Origin: Actinotalea sp.
GTDB taxonomy: Bacteria > Actinomycetota > Actinomycetes > Actinomycetales > Cellulomonadaceae
Reading direction: 5' to 3'
Assembly: GCA_014360395.1 (NCBI GenBank)
Contig: JACIXM010000071.1
Location: 1 to 8,693 of the forward strand
Length of the DNA: 8,693 nucleotides
A program made the translations under genes and the position numbers. The notes beneath the pieces were generated by a model that made no database searches, had not been told where the DNA came from, and worked only from the letters and a program-made list of their open reading frames with translations. Positions 1-5,900 of the stretch are shown in pieces (within the stretch, counting starts at the first letter, position 1; every line of letters begins with the position of its first letter).

Positions 1-91
1 CCGCCGGTGTGCGGTCGCGCGCGTCGTCACGTCGCCCGCCCCACACGTCGAGGGCGGTCCCGTCGACCCGCGCGTCACGGGGCCCCGGCCG

Positions 92-277
92 TCACTGCGC
101 CCGGGCGAGGCGCAGCGGCGGGACGAGCCCCGATCCGGCGAGGACGGCGATGGCGTCCCGCTCAGCAGGATCGAGGTCGACGGGCCCGCGGGAGCGCACC
201 GGGATGGTCAGGAAGGTGACCACGCAGTCGCTGCACGCGTCACCGCGGACCGCGCAGCCGTCACAGTCGATCATCAT
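92..277 (-). CDS. Small Cys4 (putative zinc-binding) protein, actinobacterial conserved hypothetical
   Basis: A 61-residue protein of unknown function. Residues 5-18 carry CDGC followed six residues later by CSDC, so four cysteines (C5, C8, C15, C18) are spaced C-x2-C-x6-C-x2-C, which is suited to binding zinc or another metal. The rest is a short helical region ending in LVPPLRLARAQ. I recognise it as resembling short actinobacterial proteins that begin MIDC, but know no function for them. The frame is open further upstream (to 355). I chose the first ATG of the ATG-ATG pair because a promoter -10 element (TACCGT) ends seven bases before it and no Shine-Dalgarno sequence precedes it, as in a leaderless mRNA. 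The gene is divergent from the exonuclease/GIY-YIG gene and shares its promoter type, so a role in DNA-damage response is inferred from regulation only. The coding call is fairly sure; the function is unknown. Confidence 0.72.
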   Translation of the reverse strand: MMIDCDGCAVRGDACSDCVVTFLTIPVRSRGPVDLDPAERDAIAVLAGSGLVPPLRLARAQ

Positions 278-284
278 GAGGCCG

Positions 285-307
285 ACGGTACGGGCGAGCA
301 CCGACAC
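285..307 (-). promoter_or_regulatory. Putative RecA-NDp/PafBC-type DNA-damage promoter of the Cys4 gene
   Basis: Read on the minus strand the site is GTGTCGGTG, eight bases, then TACCGT. The published mycobacterial RecA-NDp consensus is TTGTCRGTG-N8-TANNNT, so this site matches every specified position except the first T. The last T of the -10 lies seven bases before the ATG at 277, which predicts transcription starting at or next to the start codon. In mycobacteria this promoter type is activated by the WYL-domain pair PafB/PafC after DNA damage, independently of LexA. That PafBC acts here is inferred. Confidence 0.7.
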
Positions 308-448
308 GCCCCCGACGGGCCCCCGGCCACGTCCGTCGCGGCGCCCCGGCGCCACGACGACTCCCCCGCCCGGCGCGGCGGTGCCCGGTGCGGCACGGCG
401 GCCTCCCGGGGCCTGACCGTGGTGGCCCGAGGCGTGTCGGAGCCGGTC

Positions 449-471
449 GTGTCAGGGCTCCGCCCTACCGT
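449..471 (+). promoter_or_regulatory. Putative RecA-NDp/PafBC-type DNA-damage promoter of the exonuclease/GIY-YIG operon
   Basis: The site is GTGTCAGGG, eight bases, then TACCGT. Compared with TTGTCRGTG-N8-TANNNT it differs at the first T and at the T near the end of the upstream element. Spacing is exact, and the ten bases TACCGTCGGC and the seven-base gap to ATG are identical to those of the divergent promoter at 285-307. Two unrelated starts sharing this arrangement makes chance less likely. It also supports leaderless initiation at 479. Confidence 0.7.
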
Positions 472-478
472 CGGCGCC

Positions 479-2269
479 ATGCCGACCGCAGCTCCCGTGC
501 AGCCGACCTTCGACGCGTTCGACGCCGGGGCGACACCGCTGCGGGAGGTGACGTTCGTCGTCGTCGACCTCGAGACGACCGGAGGCAACCCGCAGACGTG
601 CGGGATCACCGAGATCGGCGCCGTCCGGGTCCGCGGCGGAGAGGTGCTGGGCGAGCTGCAGACCCTCGTGGACCCCGGGACCCCGGTGCCCGCGACGATC
701 GCCGCGCTCACCGGCATCACCACCTCCATGGTCCGGGGGGCGCCGACGATCGCCGAGGTGCTGCCGTCGTTCCTGGAGTTCGCCCGGGGCGCCGTGCTCG
801 TCGCCCACAACGCGCCGTTCGACGTGGGCTTCCTGCGGGCGGCGGCGACCCGGCTCGGGCACCCCTGGCCGGCCCCCCGGGTCGTCGACACGGTCGCGCT
901 CGCCCGGCGCGCGCTGACCCGCGACGAGGTGCCCAACAACAAGCTGGCCACCCTCGCGGCGCACTTCCGGGCCACGGTCACTCCCGTGCACCGGGCCCTG
1001 GACGACGCCCGGGCGACCGTGGACGTGCTGCACGGCCTGCTGGACCGGCTCGGAGCGCTCGGCGTCACCACGCTGGAGGACCTGGCCACCGCCGCGGACC
1101 CCGTCCCCGCGGCACGCCGGCGTCGTCGTCACCTGGCGGACGGACTGCCCGACGCCCCCGGCGTGTACCAGTTCCTCGACGGCCGCGGGGAGGTGCTCTA
1201 CGTCGGCACCTCCACCCGCATCCGCACCCGTGTGCGGTCCTACTTCACCGCCGCCGAGTCCCGGCGCCGCATGACGGAGATGGTCATGCTCGCCGAGCGC
1301 GTCCACCCGGTCGTCTGCGGGTCGGTCCTGGAGGCGCGCGTCCGCGAGCTCCGGCTCATCGCCGAGCACCGGCCCCGCTACAACCGCCGGTCGCGGCACC
1401 CCGAGCGGCAGCCATGGGTCCGCCTCACCGTCGAGCCCTTCCCCCGGCTCTCCGTCGTGCGGGGCCCGGACGGGAGGGACGACGCCACGCACATCGGCCC
1501 CTTCGGCTCGCGCGCGGCTGTGCAGCTCGCCGTCGACGCGCTGCACGCGACCTTCCCGGTGCGTCAGTGCAGCGGCCGGCTCCCCGCGCGGCCCGCCGCG
1601 CACGCCTCGGCCTGTGCGCTCGCCGGCCTGGGACGGTGCGGGGCGCCCTGCACGGGCGCGCAGAGCGTGGCGGGCTACGCCGGCGTCGTCGACGCCGTCC
1701 GGGCCGCCATGACCGGCGACCCGGAACCGGTCGTCGCGGCGCACGCGCAGCGGATCGCGGCACTGGCCCTCGAGGAGCGGTTCGAGGAGGCCGCGGCGGT
1801 CCGCGACCGCCTCGAGGCGTTCCTGCGGGGCGCGGCGCGGGCCCAGCGGTCCCGCCGTCTCGCGGCGATCCCCCAGCTCGTGGCTGCCCGACGCGTCGAC
1901 GCCGGCGGCTGGGAGGTCGTCGTCGTCCGCCACGGCCGTCTGTGCGCGACGGCGACCTCGCCGCCGCGGGCGGACCCACGGCCCGTCATCGACGCGCTGG
2001 TCTCGACCGCCGAGCATGTCGACCCGCCCGCCCTGCCGGCCGGCCGGGCCCACCCGGAGGAGGTCGACCTCGTGCTGTCCTGGTTGGAGGACGACGACGT
2101 CCGCCTCGTCGAGGTCGGGGACGGCTGGGCCTGCCCGGTCCGTGGCGCGGAGGCCTACCGGGTCCGCGGCACCTCTCCCGCCGTCGTCGCGGTGACCGCA
2201 GGTCCGAGGGACCTCAGCGACGCCGGCCGCGGCATGATGGGCGCACCATCACCAGGAGGAACACCATGA
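479..2269 (+). CDS. DEDDh 3'-5' exonuclease fused to UvrC/Cho-like GIY-YIG nuclease with UVR motif
   Basis: A 596-residue probable DNA-repair nuclease, related to Rv2191 of M. tuberculosis. Residues about 22-190 are a DnaQ-like DEDDh exonuclease: DLETTG (D30, E32), HNAPFD (D115) and HRALDD (H171, D176) give the full catalytic set. Residues about 222-310 are a GIY-YIG nuclease with GVY (228-230), YVG (241-243), R251, E290 and YN (N302), as in the N-terminal half of UvrC and in Cho. Four cysteines follow (C364, C379, C387, C391) in a UvrC-like GRCGAPC context, then a UVR-type helix (about 429-447, LEERFEEAAAVRDRLEAF) of the kind that binds UvrB. The UvrC RNase H-like and helix-hairpin-helix domains are absent. 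I chose ATG 479 over the upstream start at 419 because the promoter overlaps the upstream stretch. The stop overlaps the next ATG (ATGA), so the two genes are probably coupled. Family assignment is firm; the exact substrate is inferred. Confidence 0.93.
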   Translation: MPTAAPVQPTFDAFDAGATPLREVTFVVVDLETTGGNPQTCGITEIGAVRVRGGEVLGELQTLVDPGTPVPATIAALTGITTSMVRGAPTIAEVLPSFLEFARGAVLVAHNAPFDVGFLRAAATRLGHPWPAPRVVDTVALARRALTRDEVPNNKLATLAAHFRATVTPVHRALDDARATVDVLHGLLDRLGALGVTTLEDLATAADPVPAARRRRRHLADGLPDAPGVYQFLDGRGEVLYVGTSTRIRTRVRSYFTAAESRRRMTEMVMLAERVHPVVCGSVLEARVRELRLIAEHRPRYNRRSRHPERQPWVRLTVEPFPRLSVVRGPDGRDDATHIGPFGSRAAVQLAVDALHATFPVRQCSGRLPARPAAHASACALAGLGRCGAPCTGAQSVAGYAGVVDAVRAAMTGDPEPVVAAHAQRIAALALEERFEEAAAVRDRLEAFLRGAARAQRSRRLAAIPQLVAARRVDAGGWEVVVVRHGRLCATATSPPRADPRPVIDALVSTAEHVDPPALPAGRAHPEEVDLVLSWLEDDDVRLVEVGDGWACPVRGAEAYRVRGTSPAVVAVTAGPRDLSDAGRGMMGAPSPGGTP

Positions 2270-2547
2270 TCACGGCCATCGTCCTCGTCGACACGGACCC
2301 CGCGCGCATCCCGGAGATCGCTGCGGACGTGGCCGAGATCCCGGGGGTGAGCGAGGTCTACTCGGTGACCGGGGAGGTCGACCTGGTGGCCGTCGTCCGG
2401 GTGCGTCGCCACGAGGAGCTGGCCGACGTCATCGCGGACCGGCTCAGCAAGGTCGAGGGGGTGCGCCGGACGCAGACCTACATCGCCTTCCGTGCGTACT
2501 CCCAGCACGACCTCGAGGAGGCCTTCGACCTGGGTCTCGGCGACTGA
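2266..2547 (+). CDS. Stand-alone Lrp/AsnC ligand-binding (RAM) domain protein
   Basis: A 93-residue protein made only of the Lrp/AsnC effector-binding and oligomerisation domain: a beta-alpha-beta-beta-alpha-beta pattern with PGVSEVYSVTGEVDLVAVVR (residues 26-45) in the middle and a C-terminal TQTYIAFRAYSQHDLEEAF stretch. The usual N-terminal helix-turn-helix is missing, so it cannot bind DNA in the normal Lrp way. It may sense a small molecule or regulate through partners. A strong AGGAGGA ribosome-binding site (2254-2260) sits five bases before the ATG, and the start overlaps the stop of the nuclease gene by four bases, so it is probably translated from the same damage-inducible message. 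The domain call is firm; its ligand and role are unknown. Confidence 0.93.
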   Translation: MITAIVLVDTDPARIPEIAADVAEIPGVSEVYSVTGEVDLVAVVRVRRHEELADVIADRLSKVEGVRRTQTYIAFRAYSQHDLEEAFDLGLGD

Positions 2548-2564
2548 CAGCGAGCCCGTCGACC

Positions 2565-2583
2565 GGCGCCGCGGTCCGGCGCC
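2565..2583. terminator. GC-rich hairpin between convergent genes (candidate terminator)
   Basis: GGCGCCG (2565-2571) pairs with CGGCGCC (2577-2583) around a five-base loop, giving a seven-pair all-GC stem 17 bases after the Lrp-like stop codon. There is no T-run on either side, so it is not a canonical intrinsic terminator. Such U-less hairpins are common terminator candidates in actinobacteria. An alternative weaker pairing (GACCG with CGGTC, 2561-2576) overlaps it. Confidence 0.4.
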
Positions 2584-2588
2584 ACCCC

Positions 2589-2630
2589 GTGCCGGTCAGG
2601 TGCCGGTCAGGTGCCGTTCAGGTGCCGGTT
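2589..2630. repeat. 11-bp tandem repeat, about 3.7 copies
   Basis: Units GTGCCGGTCAG at 2589-2599 and 2600-2610 are identical. GTGCCGTTCAG at 2611-2621 has one change, and GTGCCGGTT at 2622-2630 is a partial fourth copy. The array fills the gap between the convergent Lrp-like gene and trpD, starting just after the candidate terminator hairpin. It is noncoding as far as I can see. It may be simple slippage or a repeated binding site. Confidence 0.85.
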
Positions 2631-2646
2631 CCGCGGTCTGGGACGG

Positions 2647-3699
2647 TCACGCGGTCGACGCGGCGATCCAGCGCTCGAGCACGGCTGCCGCCCCGCCGTC
2701 GTCCACCGCGCGCGCGGCGGTCAGCAGGCCGGCGCGCAGGCGCGTCACGAGGTCGCCCTCGGCCGTCCCAGGGGTCGAGCCCTCGGCCACCAGGGCCGCA
2801 GCCGCGTTGAGCAGGACCGTGTCCCGGACCGGACCGGTCTCCCCCGCGAGCAGCCGGCGGACCACCTCCGCGTTGTGCACGGGTGAGCCGCCACGCAGCT
2901 GATCCACGGTGATCGGGGGCAGGCCCAGATCGCTCACCGGGTCGACGACGTGCTCGGTCACCCGGCCCTCGTGGACCCACCACACCTGCGCCGGGCCCGT
3001 GGCGGCGAGCTCGTCGAGGCCCCCGTGTCCACGGAAGACCAGCGCGGACGTGCCGCGCTCGGCGAGCACGGCCGCCATCAGGGCCGCCATCCGCGCGTCC
3101 GGCACCCCGAGCGCCGCGGCCCCGGGCTGGGCCGGGTTCGTCAGCGGTCCCAGGATGTTGAAGGCCGTGGGGACACCGAGCTCCCGGCGCGTCGGTGCGG
3201 CGTGCCGCATCGCGGGGTGGAAGACCTGGGCGAAGCAGAAGGTGATCCCGACCTCCTGCGCGAGCTCGGCGACCCGCTGCGGGGGGTGGTCCAGCCGGAG
3301 GCCGAGGGCCTCGAGGACGTCGGCCGTCCCGCTGGATGAGGACGCCGCACGTCCGCCGTGCTTGACGACCCGGACCCCGGCGCCGGCGACCACCAGGGAC
3401 GCCATCGTCGAGATGTTCACGGTGTGGTGCATGTCACCGCCCGTACCGACGATGTCCACCGCGGGCCCTGGGACGTCGATCCGGTGGGCGTGGGCGAGCA
3501 TCTCCTCCACGAGTCCGCTGACCTCGTGGACGGTCTCGCCCTTGGCGCGCAGCGCCACGAGGAACGCGGCGAGCTGGACGGGTGAGGCCTCGCCCGTCAT
3601 CACCTGTCCCATGGCCCACGCGCAGTCCGCGGTGGACAGGTCCTCACGGCGGAGCAGCCGCGCGAGCAGACCGCTCCAGGAACGCTCGGGAGGAGTCAT
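2647..3699 (-). CDS. trpD: Anthranilate phosphoribosyltransferase
   Basis: A 350-residue cytoplasmic enzyme of tryptophan synthesis that joins anthranilate to PRPP, giving phosphoribosyl-anthranilate and pyrophosphate. The length is normal. The PRPP loop GTGGD is at 85-89, NIST at 95-98, KHGGR at 113-117, the SSSSG loop follows (120-124), R171 lies in the TRRELG region, LGPLTNPA is at 183-190, and the metal pair D229-E230 is in GGLDE. The family normally has KHGNR, whose Asn contacts anthranilate; here it is Gly116. I chose ATG 3699 because it overlaps by one base the stop of the upstream gene (TGATG) and gives the usual N-terminus; GTG at 3702 is possible. No clear ribosome-binding site is seen, so coupled translation is likely. 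The gene lies outside any visible trp operon, as in the matching M. tuberculosis locus. Confidence 0.96.
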   Translation of the reverse strand: MTPPERSWSGLLARLLRREDLSTADCAWAMGQVMTGEASPVQLAAFLVALRAKGETVHEVSGLVEEMLAHAHRIDVPGPAVDIVGTGGDMHHTVNISTMASLVVAGAGVRVVKHGGRAASSSSGTADVLEALGLRLDHPPQRVAELAQEVGITFCFAQVFHPAMRHAAPTRRELGVPTAFNILGPLTNPAQPGAAALGVPDARMAALMAAVLAERGTSALVFRGHGGLDELAATGPAQVWWVHEGRVTEHVVDPVSDLGLPPITVDQLRGGSPVHNAEVVRRLLAGETGPVRDTVLLNAAAALVAEGSTPGTAEGDLVTRLRAGLLTAARAVDDGGAAAVLERWIAASTA

Positions 3700-4142
3700 C
3701 ACACGGCGTGCGCGCGACGCAGGACCCCGGCGACCGTCTCCTGGACGGCGATCGGGTCGAGGGGGCGCGCGACGACGGCGTCGGCCTGCGACCACGACGC
3801 GAGCCAGGCGTCCTGCGGGCGTGCGATGAGCAACACGACCGGCGGGCAGCGGAAGATCTCGTCCTTCAGCTGCCGGCACAGACCCATGCCGCCGTTCTTG
3901 GCCGCCTCGCCGTCCAGGACGATGAGGTCCAGACCGCCGGCGTCCACGGTCGCGACGACGACGTCCGCGGTCGCGACCTCGACCCACTCGATGGGCGGCA
4001 GGTCACGAGCGATCCGGCGGCCGACAGCCAGGCGCACGGCCTCACGCGTGGTCGCGTCCGAGCTGTAGAGCAGGACCCGCAGGCGGGGCGGCGCGGAGTC
4101 CGCGGGCTCGTCCCACTCGTCGTGCACGTCCGTCGTGGCCAT
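3699..4142 (-). CDS. Degenerate response-regulator receiver protein (single domain)
   Basis: A 147-residue protein with a disordered acidic N-terminus (1-20) and one CheY-like receiver fold: RVLLYSSD (22-29) as strand 1, LDLIVLDG (71-78) with D77 at the phosphoacceptor position, [10 protein letters not shown] (100-109) as strand 4, and [10 protein letters not shown] (121-130) at the end. The acidic pair is only partly kept (S28, D29), the usual Thr/Ser after strand 4 is I106 and the usual Lys before Pro is R126, so normal phosphorelay signalling is doubtful. There is no output domain and no kinase nearby. The start ATG has GAGG (minus strand, 4151-4148) five bases before it; the frame is open upstream to 4367 but without conserved sequence. 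It is cotranscribed with trpD (one-base overlap) and divergent from ctaE. The role is unknown. Confidence 0.82.
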   Translation of the reverse strand: MATTDVHDEWDEPADSAPPRLRVLLYSSDATTREAVRLAVGRRIARDLPPIEWVEVATADVVVATVDAGGLDLIVLDGEAAKNGGMGLCRQLKDEIFRCPPVVLLIARPQDAWLASWSQADAVVARPLDPIAVQETVAGVLRRAHAV

Positions 4143-4193
4143 CCTCGCCTCATTCGTCGTCGACCGGTCCGGTGGGCCGTCCACCAGCGCAAC

Positions 4194-4199
4194 ATCTTG
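4194..4199 (-). promoter_or_regulatory. Possible -10 element for the receiver-trpD unit
   Basis: On the minus strand CAAGAT is a plausible -10 hexamer about 50 bases before the receiver gene's ATG. I see no convincing -35 at 16-19 bases upstream, so the assignment is weak. Confidence 0.25.
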
Positions 4200-4348
4200 G
4201 CACGGCCGCATGCCCGCGGACCTCTGTCCCGACCCGTCGACCACCACCGCGCTCCCCTCGCCGCCGTCCGGCGGGAGGGACTGAGCCGCGACTGAGACCT
4301 GTGAGACGCGCTGTCGGGCCCTTGGTCCCACTCGGGGCGCTCGTCCCC

Positions 4349-4354
4349 CATAAT
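4349..4354 (+). promoter_or_regulatory. -10 element for leaderless ctaE
   Basis: CATAAT, the most AT-rich hexamer in the 218-bp divergent region, is followed by six bases (GACGGG) and then the GTG start at 4361. This places the predicted transcription start on the first base of the start codon, with no room for a ribosome-binding site. No good -35 is seen; TTGGTC (4322-4327) is 21 bases away, too far for a standard spacer. Confidence 0.6.
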
Positions 4355-4360
4355 GACGGG

Positions 4361-4999
4361 GTGTCAACTACGACGGCTGCCACCTCTGCCCCACCGCACC
4401 TGAGCGTCAACCGGCCCAACCCGGTGTCGGTCGGCACCATCGTCTGGCTCGCGAGCGAGCTGATGTTCTTCGCGGGCCTCTTCGCGATGTACTTCACGCT
4501 CCGCTCGACGGTCCCGGAGGTGTGGGCCGCCGAGACCCCCTCGCTCAACCTGACCTTCGCGTCGATCAACACGACGATCCTGGTCCTGAGCTCGATCACC
4601 TGCCAGATGGGCGTCTGGGCCGCGGAGCGGTTCCAGCCCCACCGGACCGGGAAGCTGCTCGAGGTCAACCGTTGGGGCATGACCGAGTGGATGACCCTGA
4701 CGTTCATCATGGGGTCGATCTTCATCGGCGGTCAGGTGTTCGAGTACGCCGAGCTGGTGGAGCACGGTCTCACCATCGCCTCCAGCCCCTACGGCTCGGT
4801 GTTCTACCTGGCGACCGGCTTCCACGGCCTCCACGTGGTCGGCGGGCTCATCGCCTTCCTCTTCGTCCTGGGCCGGGCGTTCGCCGCCCGGCGCTTCGGG
4901 CACCACGAGGCGACCACCGCGATCGTGACGTCGTACTACTGGCACTTCGTCGACGTCGTGTGGATCGCGCTGTTCTTCGCGATCTACATCATCCGCTGA
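4361..4999 (+). CDS. ctaE: Cytochrome c oxidase subunit III (aa3 type)
   Basis: A 212-residue integral membrane protein, subunit III of the aa3 oxidase that reduces oxygen at the end of the bcc-aa3 supercomplex. It has the five transmembrane segments of the short actinobacterial form (about 23-46, 66-86, 108-128, 145-172, 188-211). Conserved features include [17 protein letters not shown] with E33 near the start, [11 protein letters not shown] (152-162, H155 and H158), and [11 protein letters not shown] (192-202, H195 and D198). I chose GTG 4361 because it gives the normal N-terminus and fits a leaderless start after CATAAT; longer in-frame starts (back to 4172) would add a proline- and arginine-rich tail unlike the family. 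It is the first gene before qcrCAB, separated from qcrC by 121 bp with a hairpin. The identification is firm. Confidence 0.97.
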   Translation: MSTTTAATSAPPHLSVNRPNPVSVGTIVWLASELMFFAGLFAMYFTLRSTVPEVWAAETPSLNLTFASINTTILVLSSITCQMGVWAAERFQPHRTGKLLEVNRWGMTEWMTLTFIMGSIFIGGQVFEYAELVEHGLTIASSPYGSVFYLATGFHGLHVVGGLIAFLFVLGRAFAARRFGHHEATTAIVTSYYWHFVDVVWIALFFAIYIIR

Positions 5000-5075
5000 T
5001 CCGGATGTCGGACCGGGAGCGGATCGCCGCCGACGCAGCAAGCCCAGCGGCGACCCCCGCGCCGCGCAGGAACGA

Positions 5076-5096
5076 CCGTCCTGGCCAGCAGGACGG
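5076..5096 (+). other. Perfect hairpin in the ctaE-qcrC gap
   Basis: CCGTCCTG (5076-5083) and CAGGACGG (5089-5096) pair perfectly as eight base pairs around the five-base loop GCCAG. It lies 24 bases before the qcrC start codon and 12 before its ribosome-binding site, with no T-run after it. It could be an RNA-processing or stability element, or partial attenuation between ctaE and qcrC. No promoter for qcrC is evident in the gap. Confidence 0.55.
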
Positions 5097-5120
5097 CAGC
5101 AACGAGATGAGGACCGCTTC

Positions 5121-5900
5121 GTGAAGGCCATCGCCGCCCGCCGGCACCACCGGTTCGCCCCGGTCGTGCTCCTCGCGCTGGCGCTCGTCCTGACCGGAGG
5201 GCTGTACGCGGCCCTCGCACCGAGCGCCGAGGGCGCTGCGGCGCCGACCACCGACGACGTGGAGGCCGGCCGGGCACTCTTCGTCGCGAACTGCGCCACG
5301 TGCCACGGCGTCAACGCGGAGGGTCGTGACAACAACCCGACCCTCATCGGCGTCGGCGCCGCCGCGGTGGACTTCCAGGTGAGCACCGGCCGGATGCCGA
5401 TGCAGCTGGAGGGGCCCCAGGCCGCCGCCAAGCCGCCGCAGTTCAACCGGGAGCAGATCAACCAGCTCGCCGCGTACGTCGCGAGCCTGGGCCCCGGCCC
5501 GGCCGTCCCGTCCGCCGAGCAGGTCGACCCGGCGCTGGGCGACCCCGCCAACGGCATGGCCATCTTCCGCACGAACTGCGCGATGTGCCACGGCGCCATC
5601 GGTGCCGGCGGTGCGCTCTCGGAGGGCAAGTACGCCCCGTCGCTCGCGCAGTCGCGACCGACCGACATCTACACCGCCATGCTGACGGGCCCCCAGTCCA
5701 TGCCGGTGTTCAACGACGCCAACATCACGCCCGAGGAGAAGCGCGACGTCATCGCCTTCCTCGAGGAGCAGCGCAACGGCTCGCCCGGCGGCACCACGCT
5801 CGGCTCCATCGGCCCGGTCGGCGAGGGCGTCTGGATCTGGGTGGTCGGCATGGGCCTGCTGATCGCCTCCGCCGTCTGGATCGGAGCGAAGTCCTCATGA
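5121..5900 (+). CDS. qcrC: Cytochrome bcc complex di-heme cytochrome c subunit
   Basis: A 259-residue membrane-anchored cytochrome c on the outer face of the membrane. It takes electrons from the Rieske protein and passes them straight to the aa3 oxidase, replacing a soluble cytochrome c in actinobacteria. An N-terminal basic stretch and hydrophobic segment (about 12-34) act as signal/anchor, and a second membrane segment lies near the C-terminus (235-255). Two heme c sites are seen: CATCH (58-62) and CAMCH (153-157). Probable Met ligands are in GRMPM (90-94) and QSMPVF (192-197), one per cytochrome c domain. The GTG start is preceded by GAGGA (5109-5113) at seven bases, and the encoded N-terminus is typical. 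The stop overlaps the qcrA start (ATGA). Confidence 0.97.
   Translation: MKAIAARRHHRFAPVVLLALALVLTGGLYAALAPSAEGAAAPTTDDVEAGRALFVANCATCHGVNAEGRDNNPTLIGVGAAAVDFQVSTGRMPMQLEGPQAAAKPPQFNREQINQLAAYVASLGPGPAVPSAEQVDPALGDPANGMAIFRTNCAMCHGAIGAGGALSEGKYAPSLAQSRPTDIYTAMLTGPQSMPVFNDANITPEEKRDVIAFLEEQRNGSPGGTTLGSIGPVGEGVWIWVVGMGLLIASAVWIGAKSS

Noticed and set aside
71..95. Palindrome CGGGGCCCCG and flanking GTCAC repeats just after the Cys4 gene stop
   Set aside because: The palindrome has no loop-sized spacer and no T-run, so I cannot support a terminator there; GC-rich DNA gives many such matches.
7..416. Plus-strand open frames in the first 416 bases
   Set aside because: The translations are Arg/Pro/Ala-rich without motifs and run antisense to the Cys4 gene, which has a better protein signature and promoter.
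419..478. Upstream ATG start for the nuclease gene, adding 20 residues
   Set aside because: The added stretch overlaps the promoter elements at 449-471 and has no family similarity; ATG 479 fits the leaderless start.
452..2053. A 533-codon open frame on the minus strand opposite the nuclease gene
   Set aside because: The product is low-complexity, rich in Gly/Arg/Asp, lacks any family motif, and lies wholly opposite a gene with intact catalytic motifs.
388..2547. A 719-codon open frame on the plus strand upstream of and including the Lrp-like gene
   Set aside because: Only the last 93 codons (from 2266) encode a recognisable protein. The upstream part is Arg/Gly/Pro-rich, out of frame with the clear exonuclease/GIY-YIG gene, and typical of GC-rich shadow frames.
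4172..4360. N-terminal extension of ctaE to the ATG at 4172
   Set aside because: It would add 63 Pro/Arg-rich residues absent from subunit III proteins and would cross the -10 element before 4361.
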